Positions 10,510-21,753 of a stretch of 64,000 nt of DNA are shown here, one piece after another (position 1 is the first letter of the stretch; each line of letters opens with the position of its first letter). A program made the translations under genes and the position numbers. The notes beneath the pieces were generated by a model that worked only from the letters and a program-made list of their open reading frames with translations, had not been told where the DNA came from and searched no databases. Origin of the DNA: Solicoccozyma terricola. Its lineage: Eukaryota > Basidiomycota > Tremellomycetes > Filobasidiales > Piskurozymaceae. The stretch spans positions 405,141 through 469,140 of the forward strand of contig BCLD01000007.1 in assembly GCA_001600875.1 (NCBI GenBank), written 5' to 3'.

Positions 10510-12088
10510 ATGAGCTTCCACACCTCCGACGCTCTCGGCGTGAGTTTGCTGTTTGTCCGACCGTCTCGAGATAAAACCACTGAAAAACCCGCTCGCTGCT
10601 CTGCATACTTGGCCAGTCCTCCTTCTCATCATCCTTCTCCCTTCCTCCTCCAGCTCCAACACCCACCCAACCGTCCCAACGAGGTGCAACAGACGTATCC
10701 ACCGAACCACAACTCATCATTGGCGCCAATGAAAACCTTAACCAGGTCTCCAATCCACCTCCCGCATCTCAATCTAGCTCATCGGCCCCCCCACCCTCCG
10801 GAGATGCCTCCGATGTGAGCAATCCCAAGGAGACGGCTCAAGCTGAAGCGGCACCATCAGAGGATTGGAAAAGTCTACTTGACGAGAATTTGGAAGCATG
10901 GAAGGCAGACTCTTCGATCGCTAGGAGTAAAGCAGAATCAACCAGGTTGAAGTTGGAGGAAGAGGATATCAAGGAGAAAACCAAGGTTCAAAAGGAGAAG
11001 AAGGACGCTGCGAGGAGAAAAAAGGAAGAAAAGGAGCAACAGGAGGTTGAAGAACTTTTGAAGCTCACCCTGGAAAAGGAAAAAAGCACGAAAAAAACTA
11101 GGCAAGGGAAGGACACTACAAAATCTGATGCGAGGTGGGGGAATGTCAGGGATGCTTGGCAGATCGTCAAGGATGATGGAGATGTAGCTACAGGATCATC
11201 GGCCACTCCTGCAGATGAAGTAGTCACCAATGGTCGGGATATGACGGATGGAGATGAAGGTGGTCGGACTGGACCCGGTTCGGCTGATCTATTGAAGGTG
11301 AGTCTCCTCGAAAACGTTGTCCATCCGTTCTCTGATTCGCTCATCAACCGCTCATCTACCGCTCATTCACCGCTCATCCACACCCTCTGGATGAAATACA
11401 GGGTGTCGACGCCGAAGTCAAACGAGTCGCTGGTTCTTCTTCCGATCCGACTCCCGCGTCCGCCCAAAGACGAGCAGACCTGCTCGGCGAGGGTGCATCA
11501 TCACGGACAGCCGACGAGCGTCGTGAGGCCGTCAATGAGGCCTGGCATGGTGTAACACCTGCAGGCGATGAGCAAGAGGTGATAACCGACCTCCCTCAGA
11601 CGGATGCCGCAAGGAACAGCGCCGCTGTAGAATCTCAAACCATGAATGTTCCTCATTCTAGCTCGTCTTTGGTGCAGGGAGCAACCGAACCGGTACCTAC
11701 TGGCATTTCCCCAAGTGGCCTATCGATGGAGGACGTAGCGAAAGATACTTCTCGGTCTACCGAGAAGAGGCAATCTCAGCCGAAGCATTCATCATCATCG
11801 CCACCCGAGCAGCCACCTTCCCTCACTCTCTCCCTCTTTACGGTTCCAACCCACCGCTCTCTCCTCCGTATCACTGCCGTTCTCGGCATCAACTTGGTTC
11901 TTCCATTCATCAACGGAGTCATGCTTGGGTTTGGTGAGATTTTCGCTAAAGAGACGATAGGTTGGACGAAGAAATGGTGGAGAGGTGAAGTAAGCTGGAG
12001 AGGTCCTGGAAGTATGACGGCGAACGTTGGTTTAAAACAAGGTGCAAGGAGAACGGATGCTACGAGTGGAAGTGGTGGATTTCCATAG
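10510..12088 (+). CDS. MIM1: Mim1/Tom13-family mitochondrial outer membrane insertase subunit, long form
   Basis: Three exons, 10510..10539, 10617..11297 and 11402..12088, join in frame to 465 residues. The diagnostic Tom13 segment is near residues 392-422: LRITAVLGINLVLPF, INGVMLGFGEIFAKE, a single membrane helix with small-residue spacing, followed by a Trp/Lys-rich tail. In yeast, Mim1 inserts single-span helical proteins into the mitochondrial outer membrane and helps assemble the TOM complex. Yeast Mim1 is only about 113 residues. Here the domain is preceded by about 390 residues: Pro/Ser-rich N-terminus, then a highly charged coiled-coil stretch (KLEEEDIKEKTKVQKEKK and following Lys/Glu runs), then a polar linker. 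The family call rests on the Tom13 motif and is strong. The function of the extension is unknown. Confidence 0.85.
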
Positions 12089-12221
12089 AAGGGAAAGATT
12101 TTAAAAAAAGATCCACATATTGCTGATAGATCGCTCGTGATATGACATGTCCTTGCGCCATAAATGGCATCCACTCTCGTAAAACTCCCTTCCTCCCCGT
12201 CTCCTCTGAATACCCGCTCGA

Positions 12222-14041
12222 TCATTTCTTCACAGACAGCTCCATCGCAACCTTGAAAGCTCCCAACAGAGACGTCAGTTGTATCTTTTCGGAACCTCCT
12301 ACGGAGAGTCGATGCCTACCATTGCAATTTGCGTCAGCTTACCATGTGATCAAAAGGTCGGCATAACACAAAACCAAATCCCAAACTCACTCGCACGAAG
12401 CCAGATGATCCAACAAGTACACTCTCGTTTGTTTTGGCAACATTATTCCCTCCAACACCTCATACGCACCACCAATGAGATCTTGCAGTGCCAAACCTCT
12501 ATCGATCTTCAACTTTGTGATGACTGGTACGTGAATCAATGTCAATATGCCTGTTTCGCCTCGCCTGCATACCCTTCACCAAAAATCGCGACTTACATTC
12601 GTAACTCGTGCTGAACTCGTCCCTCATCATGCTCTGAACGACTGCCTCGACATCCTTGGGATGAGGATTACCAGTACAGTTATACACTGCCGTCTCGTCT
12701 ACTACGTCGTATGCTGCATGACATGCCTGAAGGATGTTCAGAGCTCTTCGCATATCTCCTTTGGAAAGTTTGAGAAGGGCTTCTTTGCCATCTGGAGCAA
12801 GGTTGACACTGGGTGTAAAATCGTATGGATGCCTCCTCATCAGCTTGATATCTCATCAAACATTTTCACGAAATTCCCAAGGGTTCACTCACCCTTCCTT
12901 CTCCACCACCTCATTCACCTTCTTCTCCACTTCTTTTGCGGGTAACGGACTGAATCTAAATTTGGTGCATCGGGATTGAATAGCGGGCGTGATCTTGTTG
13001 ACATAGTTGCAAAGGATACAAAACCTGACGTTCTTGGTATACTGTTCAATGACTGATGGTTTGGTAATTCGTTAGAACATTGCGGAACAGGGGGGAAAGT
13101 TGCCTCTTATTTTGTCGGAATAATAGACTCACCTCGACGTAATGCACTTTGAGCTGTCTGGGTCATCATATCCGCCTCATCTAGAATAATCAACTTGAAT
13201 CCCTTGCTATTTGATCCGAAAACGCTAATTATCAGCTCGTGGACGTATATCATCACCATCATCATCATCACCAACGCACCGCGCCTACCCACCTGAACAA
13301 GACCCTTGTTTGTGCAAACCCCTTGATCTGATCCCTTACTACATCGATACCTCGATCGTCTGACGCGTTCAGCTCTAGGATATGTGATCGATAGTTGTCC
13401 GCGCCGTAGATGAGTTGAGCTATTGCAAGGACTGTGGATGTTTTACCGGTTCCTGTTGGGTGTCAATTTTTGAGAGAGAGAGAGAGAGAGAGAGATAGAG
13501 GGAGAGTCAGATGCAGCCATGTAATCGACTGGAACTCAAGGTTACTACTATTCACCTGGAGGTCCGTAGAACAGTAGATGGGGTAGTCGACCCTTTTTGA
13601 TAAAGTTCTCAACTGGAAGATGAAAGATGTTACTGTTAGTGAAAGTGAGATATGGCAAGGATAAGAGATCAACTCACTCGTATTGGTGATATCCTTGTGT
13701 GAAACCACATCGTCCAATGTCTCCGGTCGATACTTCTCCACCCTTTTGGTCGATTTCGAACATCAGCACTTTGCAAACACCACAACATCCCATGTAGCAA
13801 CCCCTGTAATTTACCAAGGTAATCCCTCTCGCACATCATTCGCCTGTGCTATTCCATTCGTTTGCTTCCCCTTCCCTTTACTCTTGCTGGAGAAGAACGA
13901 TGCGACCGATGGAAATCCAGCTGCTGCATCGTCTGCTGGAGCTACGTTGGACATGCCATCCATCTCCACGTCTTGGTCGATGTCGCTGAGTGGGAGATCT
14001 GCGTCAGCCATGGGCGGAGTGTCGATCTGCATGGAGGACAT
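12222..14041 (-). CDS. RFC3: Replication factor C small subunit 3 (human RFC5 orthologue)
   Basis: Nine exons on the minus strand (13815..14041, 13678..13742, 13556..13612, 13293..13452, 13133..13206, 12893..13052, 12597..12832, 12391..12523, 12222..12315) give 401 residues. RFC boxes are clear: [18 protein letters not shown], Walker [30 protein letters not shown], Walker [15 protein letters not shown] box [15 protein letters not shown] with the arginine finger, and sensor 2 region [12 protein letters not shown]. The DEAD Walker B and the ending [16 protein letters not shown] fit Rfc3. The complex loads PCNA at primer ends in the nucleus. A 75-residue N-terminal extension precedes the usual start and contains a PCNA-binding-like motif (see findings). 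The exon starting at 12832 could instead start at 12835, adding one residue. It ends 133 bp from the convergent Mim1-like gene. Confidence 0.95.
13472..13495. repeat. GA dinucleotide repeat, 12 copies, intronic
   Basis: (GA)12 on the plus strand reads (CT)12 on the coding strand of RFC3. It lies in the intron between exons ending 13556 and starting 13452, just upstream of a branch-like TTGAC and the CAG acceptor, so it serves as a polypyrimidine tract. Confidence 0.9.
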
Positions 14042-14215
14042 GGTGATGAATGAGCTTGGTGAGCGGTCGATGGTTGAACTGGTGGGATGGGTCGCTGTAT
14101 ACGCGTGAGCGAGAGAGAGAGAGGGAGAGCGAGAGTGCGCGCGTCTACAATTAATGGTCTGTGTGCTGTCTGGCATATCGTCATACAACTATCCATCCAG
14201 TCCCGCAACAACCCT

Positions 14216-16053
14216 CTATGCCCCACGCTTATCCACCTTCCCATCATCCGTCTCCCCGTCCGCCCTCGCCCTCTTCTTCGCCATAATCTCCTCCCTCAGT
14301 TTCCCGATCTGCTCCTCCCTCACCTTTGGATCCTTCGACAACACATCGTTTAGTTTATTCTTCAACTTTGACACCTCCCCAGGTCCTCCTCCATGTTCCA
14401 ACGGCAACTCGTTCTTCTCCCACTTCTTCTTCATCTCCGGCACAGCTCGCTGAATCGCTTCTTGACGGTTCAAGCCACCACCTCCAATAGCATCCTTTAA
14501 CCTTTGTCGAACCAGATCGATATTCTCCGCTGCAGCATCATCAAGTCCAACTTGTTGAGTCAAGATATCAACCAACTGTTCCATCTCGACCGCTAATTGC
14601 TCAATCTCTTCCGTCCCTAGATCTCGTGCGAAAATCCTCCCTTCATGCATCGAATATCCAGGATAATATCCGAATGGGAATCGATAACCTTGTGCTTGTC
14701 CACCCTCTTCCACCACCCTCTTCGACGGCGTCTGTTCCCCATCAACACCAGGGTAATCTTCCAAAGCCGCCAACTCATCCATCTCTACTCGCTCCTCCTC
14801 GGTCTGAAAATCATCCAGAGAATCGATGTAAGCCTTGATCTCACCATCTGGGATGATCCGTCGACATTGAATCGCATGCACAGGTGTGTCGTCTGGCGTC
14901 GAAGTGGAGAAACCAGGGAGGGAACAGAGGTTTGGAGTGTATATAACAAGTACGTATTTGCATCTGATTCCGAGGGGGGGCGTTCAACATTCCACCAATC
15001 AGTCCCCCCAAGGGTTTCCCCAAACTGGCAGCGAAAAGACGAGGCTTTAATCACTCACGTCGATACCTCTTTGATGAAACCAATATGATCCACTCCTCCC
15101 ATCTTGCAATGAAATTGAACCTCGACCTTTCTCGGCAACCCTGTCTTGTCGCATATCGTACCGCTCGACCAGGATTGAGTGAGGTATCGAGCATGGGCAT
15201 TACGGGAGACGGAAATGGATGGGATGGAAGGTGACGTCGAAGACGAGGTTGATCTTTTAACGAGAGATGGGGAAAGCCCGAGGTTGTATGCTTGGAACTT
15301 GGGGGGTTCGATCAAGTTTTTTTTTTTCGATTTTCAAATCAGCTGTAGTTACCGAAAAAGAAGGGGGGAAGGATACAGCTCAACACTTACTTCATGATCT
15401 TCAACTGGAATTATCCCACCAGGTGGATGAGGATGTTGATGTGGTGCTTCTCTGAATTGCCTTACGTGAGAATCATGACAATACGAATAACTAAACCATC
15501 CTTGTCGAGAATAAAGGCATTTCCCATCAAGATGTTTCAAACTCTCCCATCCGACCTGTGGATCAGGTATTTCTTCAGCTGCACGAAGAGCTTCTTCATG
15601 TGCTATCGCATCGGCTTCGGTGGGTTGGACCATTGACGGAGAAGGAATGAGACATAGGTAGTCGTGGAGAGGAGGCTTGGATGCGGTAGATGGTGAGGGA
15701 AGGCGGAGTCTCACGATATTAGGTCTGGTTTGTTGAAATAATGCTCCTGAATCCCCTATTGTCTTCTTTGATGTCGAACTTGCAGCTGTTGAAGTATCCC
15801 TCCTTCCGTACACAAACTCGTCCATGGCTTCGAACCCACGCAATCCAGACCAGCTGCCATTGTCACCCTGCCATTCCTTTGCGTCACTGACGGATATAGG
15901 TCGTTGGTTCAGGAAAGATACCTCGAATTTGGGTGTTGCGAAAGGATCTTGAGGTTGAGCGGTGAGGGGACGGTGTTGGAGCGCTGCACGGGTGAGGGAT
16001 GGGAGGATGGGGAGGATGAGGGAGAGTAGGGTGGTGTGCGCTGTTACGTGCAT
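14216..16053 (-). CDS. YOS9: OS-9/Yos9-type ER lectin of ERAD
   Basis: Exons 15391..16053, 15059..15297 and 14216..14963 join to 549 residues. The N-terminus MHVTAHTTLLSLILPILPSL is a signal peptide. The MRH (mannose-6-phosphate receptor homology) domain is recognisable: GKCLYSRQGWFSYSYCHDSH and VRQFREAP, then QAYNLGLSP, later CDKTGLPRKVEVQFHC, the CKYVLVIYTPNLCSLP strand and IQCRRI. The last segment is only recovered by using the acceptor at 14964, which supports the exon model. OS-9/Yos9 reads trimmed N-glycans on misfolded luminal proteins and hands them to the Hrd1 ubiquitin ligase complex. The C-terminal half is charged and partly helical. No HDEL-type retention signal is present at the end, unlike yeast Yos9. 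It is divergent from the SET-MYND gene, with 185 bp between starts. Confidence 0.92.
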
Positions 16054-16238
16054 GGGGTTGTTGTGACAGTAGCAGCGACGTGGATGTGTGTGTGTGGTGT
16101 GTGACCTGCGAGTATACCATGTCGCTGTGGGTGTGTGACCGACCGGGCCAGCAACAATCGATCACGTGACAAATCGCCGGTGACAAACCCCCCTCAGGCC
16201 ATTCCATATCCTGCAACCCCTCTCTCTCGACATCATCA

Positions 16239-18053
16239 ATGGCCACAATCCACAAGGCAGATTCCTCGCTCTCTCTTGTCACAGACCCCTCATCCGCCTC
16301 CGCCTCCTCTCGTTTCGTAGCCACCGCCGATATCCCGGAAGGATCACTCCTCCTGCAAAGCTCGCCGCTCGTAGCTGTGCTTTTAGAGGACCAAGTTTGC
16401 AATCGGTGTTCGAGGTGTTTCAGGCTATTCGATGATATCGATGGGAAATCAACAGGCAAAAGCTGTGGAAGATGCCAAGTAGAACGATATTGCTCTACGC
16501 AGTGTATGTCTTCCAACTCCCTTCGATTACGCTTGAGCTGAAATCTAATTGGAATCAATCTTCCCTAGGCCAACAAAGCGCATGGGTTGAATATCATTCG
16601 ACTCTCTGTCCAATCCTTCCTTCTCTATTCTACTCTTTCCGATCCAACAACCTCTCCGAACACCAACGTCATTCATCTCTACTTTTAGCAAAATTGATTG
16701 CTCGTCATTTTACTGGCATCAACGAGACTGCAACAACCAACCGATCTCAACTACATTCCTACTTGAATCTTCAAACATCTCAAATCCGCTTAGACACATC
16801 AGACTCAATCCTAGATGACGATATAACCAACTTCTTTTCACTGCTGGCCACGGAGCTTCCGGATGAAGATGAGGTCATCATTGATATCCTGCATGATCGC
16901 CTCCATACACCTCTATTAGATCTTAGATTTCTACTGGAACGATTTCAGAAGAATAATCACGTCTTGAGCGATGAGAGGTTAAGGCCTTTTGCTCATGCTG
17001 TGCTGTGAGTGTCCACCAATGTGACTTTTCTTCCGCGATATATGTTGATAATGGACGATACAACGAAAAGACCGAGGATCTCAAGAACATGTAATCACTC
17101 GTGTCGTCCTTCTGGATCTGTGATCACACGGGCGGGTGATTCTGGTGATTTAGTAGTCCATGTCCGTACTCTTCGATCACTCCATGCAAAAGACGAGGTT
17201 AGCTATCTTTTCCTTCAATCTGCTTTTTTTTCTTCTGCGGCCTATACTAATTATCACCACCCTCTCCCAGCTTACAATCACCTACCTAGACCCCATTCTT
17301 CCTCTAGTCGAACGACAAACTTTTTTACAACAACGGTACGGTTTCAAGTGTTTGTGTCCTCTCTGCACGTATCAAGAGAGCATACCACCATCAGTCAGAG
17401 CACAACATACATTTGCGACACCTCAGGGCTTATCAAAGCTGTTCTCATTGGTGGTTGGACATGCTTTGAGTAATGCGAAAGCTACACTTGGGATTAACGA
17501 GCGATTGAATCCTTTAAAGCGAATTGAAGATATTCACTTGAATCCTGATACTGGAATCATCAGAGTCCCCTCGTCTCTTCTATCGTGTTTGAAATCAGAG
17601 ACTGTCACGGAACTAACCTCGATCTTCTCGGAAGCTTGTGCGGGAGGAGAATGGCAAGTTGCATCTGTGACGGGATGTCATATTCTAGGTATTTATGTGG
17701 CTGTATATGGTTGGGGATATCCTTTGGTCGGTGAGTTCAGTAAGCGAAGCGTTTTTGATTTGATTAAATCTCCTGATTCTGGTTTCGATCCAGGTTTGCA
17801 TCTGTTAGAACTTTCCAAAACGCTACTGAATAGCCACATCACAATCACCGAATCGACAAACTTGCAACAGACATTCCGCCCGGAATTGCTATGTCAAGCG
17901 ACCGTATACTGTCGCTGGGCGCAACTCAACATCGGGAAGGTGGAAACCAGCACCCCGCTCTCAAATATACCTACTCCCTCCGACGAGCTGAAGGGCCTTT
18001 TGGATGCGCTTGACGATGAATGGCAACGTACACTATCATCATTATCTTCATGA
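16239..18053 (+). CDS. SET-domain protein with MYND-type zinc finger (SMYD/Set5-6 group)
   Basis: Exons 16239..16503, 16569..17004, 17071..17197 and 17271..18053 join to 536 residues. The N-SET segment RFVATADIPEGSLLLQSSPL is followed by a MYND-like zinc finger (CNRCSRC, then CGRCQVERYCSTQCQ and a later Cys). The SET core appears as SRTCNHSCRPSG with LHAKDELTITYLD, and the post-SET cysteines as YGFKCLCPLC. This split SET arrangement around a MYND finger is typical of SMYD methyltransferases, which methylate histone or non-histone lysines. NHSC is the catalytic/AdoMet-binding motif and is intact. The C-terminal 200 residues are helical and not recognised. The substrate cannot be deduced. Its stop is 38 bp from the stop of the convergent guanine deaminase gene. 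Confidence 0.88.
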
Positions 18054-18091
18054 GCCACATCGTCTAAACCAAAAGGACCAAAAGGACCGAA

Positions 18092-19855
18092 TCACATGAC
18101 TCGGTTCCCTTGAACCCACATCGAGGATCGGTTCCTCGCGTCGCCATTACACCACCAGCGTTCAAGGACAGACTCGAGCCACGCCGTGGTCTTCTCATGA
18201 CTTGTGGTGGTACTGGGGGTCACATCGAAAAAGTCAAGGTTGCCCAGACCGTTTCCACCAGTAGTTGAAGGGTCGACAAGATCAACTGGGTATAGAATTT
18301 GTCAGCGCACAATCTCGAAGTTGCTGATGGGGCCAAACGTACTCCTCTGCGCGTCAAATGGCATTCCAACCTCCCACACCCCACCCAACCCAAGAGCCTC
18401 CGCTCCACCTCTCGTAGCGAGGTACAAGCTTTCCTTCCATTCGACTCTCAAACTTTTCCCCATTTCCAAGTCGGATGGTGGTGCGACCTCCCCTTCACCA
18501 CCTGCGACGCGATATGCGGATAAACGTATATGGTCCTGTCGTCGGGATTCACGTTGACGCGCGATCAAGACAGATTGTCGCATCTGAGTCTCTATGGAGA
18601 TGTTGTAACCTCCTGCGATATCTGATCCGAGTCCAATACGAAGTGGTCGATCGATGGATCTGTCTCGTGAAAAACACCATCCATCAGAATCATTCCCAGC
18701 GACTTGTCATCTCCATGCAGCACCTACTCGCGAAGAGGGAATTGAGCGTCTGAGAAATAGACATTGGAGAGCGGACAATGCGCGATCGCTACCCCCCGAT
18801 CATGCAGAAGGTCCCGAACATGCGATGGCAGGGATGTAACATGGGCTTGGACGGTATTGCTCGTCAACAATCCATACTGTAACAGTCCCTGTCAGTTATA
18901 TCCATCGAAAAAAACTGTTCTAACGCGATACCCACATGATCAAATACCTCTTCATCCTCTTTGCCTCTAGTCGACCTCACCCACTCCATCTGGTCGACAC
19001 TCTCACACATGTGACTCTGTACAACTACTCCTTCCGCTTTCGCCAACTTGCCTAACCCATCTAACAGCTCATCGGAGCAGGTGGGTACGAACCTCGGAGT
19101 CAGCACTGGATGAACGAGTTTACGTTCTTCAGGGAGGGAAGAAACCAGTTGCCGCATGGAGGCAATGAATTCGGTTGCGGAGGCTAGGGAGTTTGACGCG
19201 GAGGATTCAGTGTAAGAAGGACGTGAGGATACGTCCATAGAGACTTTTCCAATGTATCCGCGAAGGCCGGCTTTCAGAAATGTCCGCGCGAGGATAATAC
19301 TGCGAGATTGGTCAGGCGCTATCAGACTCTCTAGCGAAGATGAGACATGGAAAAGGGCGGAACTCACTTGCTTTCCAATTTCAAAGTCCCAAATACCAAA
19401 GCCGTTCCCGTCCCATTCTCGATAAACCTGTCCACAAGTCTCGTATATACCTTCTCTGCTAGCTCTGGATCTCCATCCACCCTCTCCTCTGCGGCATACG
19501 CATACTTGTCGAGCCAATGCATCAAGGGAAGGTCTAATCCGGTTCCTGCGTAGAGATACTGCGCGGCGTGGATGTGCAGGTCGGTGTAGGTAGGGAGAAG
19601 GAAGGAAGTGGGAGGAAGGATGGTAGTGCTGTCATCCGCTACCAAGGTAGAAGCAGACTCGATCGGGGTAATGGAAGAGATGTAGCCTCTGTCATCGACG
19701 GCTGCGCAGATGGGTCAGCGCCATGGATTGGATTCCATCGTATTGCATCGACACACACCTATGCAAGATGGTCGGATCCTCACTTGGCCCATAGAAGGAG
19801 TGTCGATCAAGTGTGCGACATAGCGATGACTGCCTGACGAGGGTGATGCTGCCAT
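18092..19855 (-). CDS. GUD1: Guanine deaminase (amidohydrolase superfamily)
   Basis: Minus-strand exons 19759..19855, 19368..19701, 18936..19299, 18728..18876, 18343..18659 and 18092..18285 give 484 residues. Guanine deaminase landmarks occur in order: TDLHIHAAQYLYAGTGLDLP (metal-binding HxH), ENGTGTALVFGT, GKVSMD, VLTPRFVPTCS, QSHMCES, AHCPLSN, IGLGSDIAGGY (catalytic Asp) and the C-terminal RIDLVDPSTTGG with MWVQGNRVM. The enzyme hydrolyses guanine to xanthine and ammonia for purine salvage and nitrogen use, in the cytosol. Length and motif spacing are normal for the family. The first exon is short; its GTGTGT donor was chosen because it alone keeps the frame into AVDDRGYISSI. It is convergent with the SET-MYND gene. 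Confidence 0.93.
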
Positions 19856-20108
19856 GATCGTTGACGTTGAACACGATGCCTAGTGGTTGAAGATGTCGTG
19901 GCAGAGACAATTATTTATTTTGTCCGACAGTCCGTAGATTAGATAACGATTTGGGAGAATCCGCGGTGTGTTTCTGTTTTTCGGGAAATGTCCCGAGTGA
20001 CTCTCACGGTGGGTCAATCTCCCAAACCCAAAAGGCCCATCCTCACCTCCCTACACACCCCGACTCCTGCAAACATCAAGTCTTCCACCATTGCAACCCA
20101 TCAACATC

Positions 20109-21019
20109 ATGTCCTCCTTCCGCTCTTCCTTCCCACGCAATGTGAGGATGTTTTCCAGGAGTGCCAGAGCACAAGCCGCTCCTGCTACGGAATATGGAAC
20201 GGTAGGGAGTGTTCCAGTAAGGAGGACGGTCGGAGGGTTTAGAGGAGGGTGAGTGTGAGATGCATATCATAGTGGCGGTACATGGGAGTTGCGTGATTAT
20301 GACACTGACTGACGATGATCTTATCTCCCTCTCTCATCGTTGAAATGACATTATGCATATTTAACTCGCATAGTCTGCTAGGATTCGTGAGTCGACCTCC
20401 ATCTTACTCCGAACCGACGAACTTCACCAGACTGACCAACCGGCACCCTGTATTCTTATCCCCAGTTCTTTGGATTCTCAATCGCTTCTGCGTACGCCTC
20501 ATACTACCTCTTACAAGAATACAAAGTAGCCAGTTCGTTGCTACAGGGAAGCGTAGAAGAGTTGCAGGAGAGTACTGTCAAGGTGAGTGCCAGGGAATGG
20601 TGTCATACTTGGTATAGAAGGTTGATGTGGGGAAATCATCTATCTATGCGGCATTTGCAGATGTCCAATCATCTTCGTCGAATAGAAGCAGTTGAAAAGG
20701 ACCTCAAGTCTTTATCCTCTGCGTCGTCCAAGAAGGAGGATGTACACAAGTTGAGAGAAGAGATGAAGAAGGTTTACGTGAGTATTGGAGAGCTGCTCGC
20801 TTGGACGTTTTGCTACGGACTGCGATCTCCAGCGGATACATCGGGTGTCATGTTGCTAACGACTTTACCACCTGCCATTGCCGTCCTGTCTTATCCTTCC
20901 CATTGCGCCAACGTATCATGGATCTGTAGGACGGACTACACGGTGAAGTCCTGGATTTACGAGCACATGTCTGGGGTGTTGAACAAGATCTGCACAGGAG
21001 TGCCAGTCAAAGTGAGTGA
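20109..21019 (+). CDS. small conserved fungal membrane protein with coiled coil, probably mitochondrial
   Basis: Five exons, 20109..20248, 20374..20386, 20466..20582, 20661..20777 and 20930..21019, give 158 residues. The N-terminus (MSSFRSSFPRNVRMFSRSAR) is basic and Ser-rich with no acidic residues, like a mitochondrial presequence. A Gly-rich turn and a hydrophobic helix follow (LLGFFFGFSIASAYASYYLL), then a predicted coiled coil through VEELQESTVK, RRIEAVEKDLKSL and KEDVHKLREEMKKVY, and a closing DGLHGEVLDLRAHVWGV. The ending resembles that of a small uncharacterised protein I recall from other fungi, so I regard the exon model as good. I do not recognise a named function. A 13-nt exon encodes only LLGF plus one base and starts the membrane helix. 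The targeting call is inference. Confidence 0.72.
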
Positions 21020-21753
21020 CTTTTGAATCTCGGTTAGACGGTTTTTTGTCATACGAGACTCAAAAACTGTTGTTCGCCGTCTGGTCCCGTCCCATCATCT
21101 TGAGCAGACAGTATCCGAGTATAATTCGCACGATCACAACGACCTCTGTAGAAGTAGAGTCGGGGTCGGTTGAACATGGAATATGGGAATGATGATCTTG
21201 CACGGCCATTTCCACTTTCGCCAAAGCCGTCGGGTATGTTGAAATTCTCCCCCATCCGTGCACAAATGAGATGTCCCCACCTCCGAATTGGCAGTGGCAG
21301 CGGAGCTACTATGCTGGGAAGTTCGAGGTGACCGATAAAATGTCAGGTAACACTGTTAATGGTGCGAACTGTGGTCAGGGTTGAAGATCACCAAGCCAGC
21401 CACTGGCAAGACCGCCATTGCCGCCGTCGCCGTTGCGGATTTGTGCAACGGTTGTTCCGATGGGACTCTCAATTAGTCAACCTCTCTTTTTGCCCTTCTA
21501 GCCAATGGAAACATGTACGAGGGTGTCGCTAGATGTCCTTGAACTTCCTCAAGAGGCGTTAAGCGTCTTTCTATACGTTATGGACAGGGATGGTCCGGGT
21601 AATCGGCAGTTCTCGCGTGACGCCGTGGTTCGGGTAATCAGCAATATAGATGTTCATCGGACCATATCGACAACTGGGCACGCACATACTTCAAACCTCC
21701 TGTTCGATCCATGTCCTTCTAACTGCATTCCACATCTTAACATTCTGACGGAT
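21020..21753. other. intergenic region with a decayed gene fragment
   Basis: This 734-bp gap lies between the small membrane protein and the CoA-transferase. Apart from the pseudogene at about 21357-21556, I see no coding sequence. The region from about 21557 onward presumably contains the CoA-transferase promoter. Confidence 0.6.
21357..21556 (+). pseudogene. degenerate copy of the secreted double-psi-beta-barrel gene
   Basis: This stretch aligns by eye with exon 2 of the intact gene at 29025-29507, from the NGANCGQG codons to the last NFLK codons. Shared blocks include GGTGCGAACTGTGGTCAGGG, AGCCACTGGCAAGACCGCCA and AACTTCCTCAAGA. One T is missing in GGGTTTGAAG, which produces an in-frame TGA. 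Later there is a second stop (AATTAG) where the intact gene has the SLDMSP codons, several small insertions, and loss of similarity in the middle. No start codon, signal peptide or exon 1 is recognisable upstream. It is best read as a non-functional duplicate fragment about 7.9 kb from its parent. Confidence 0.85.
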
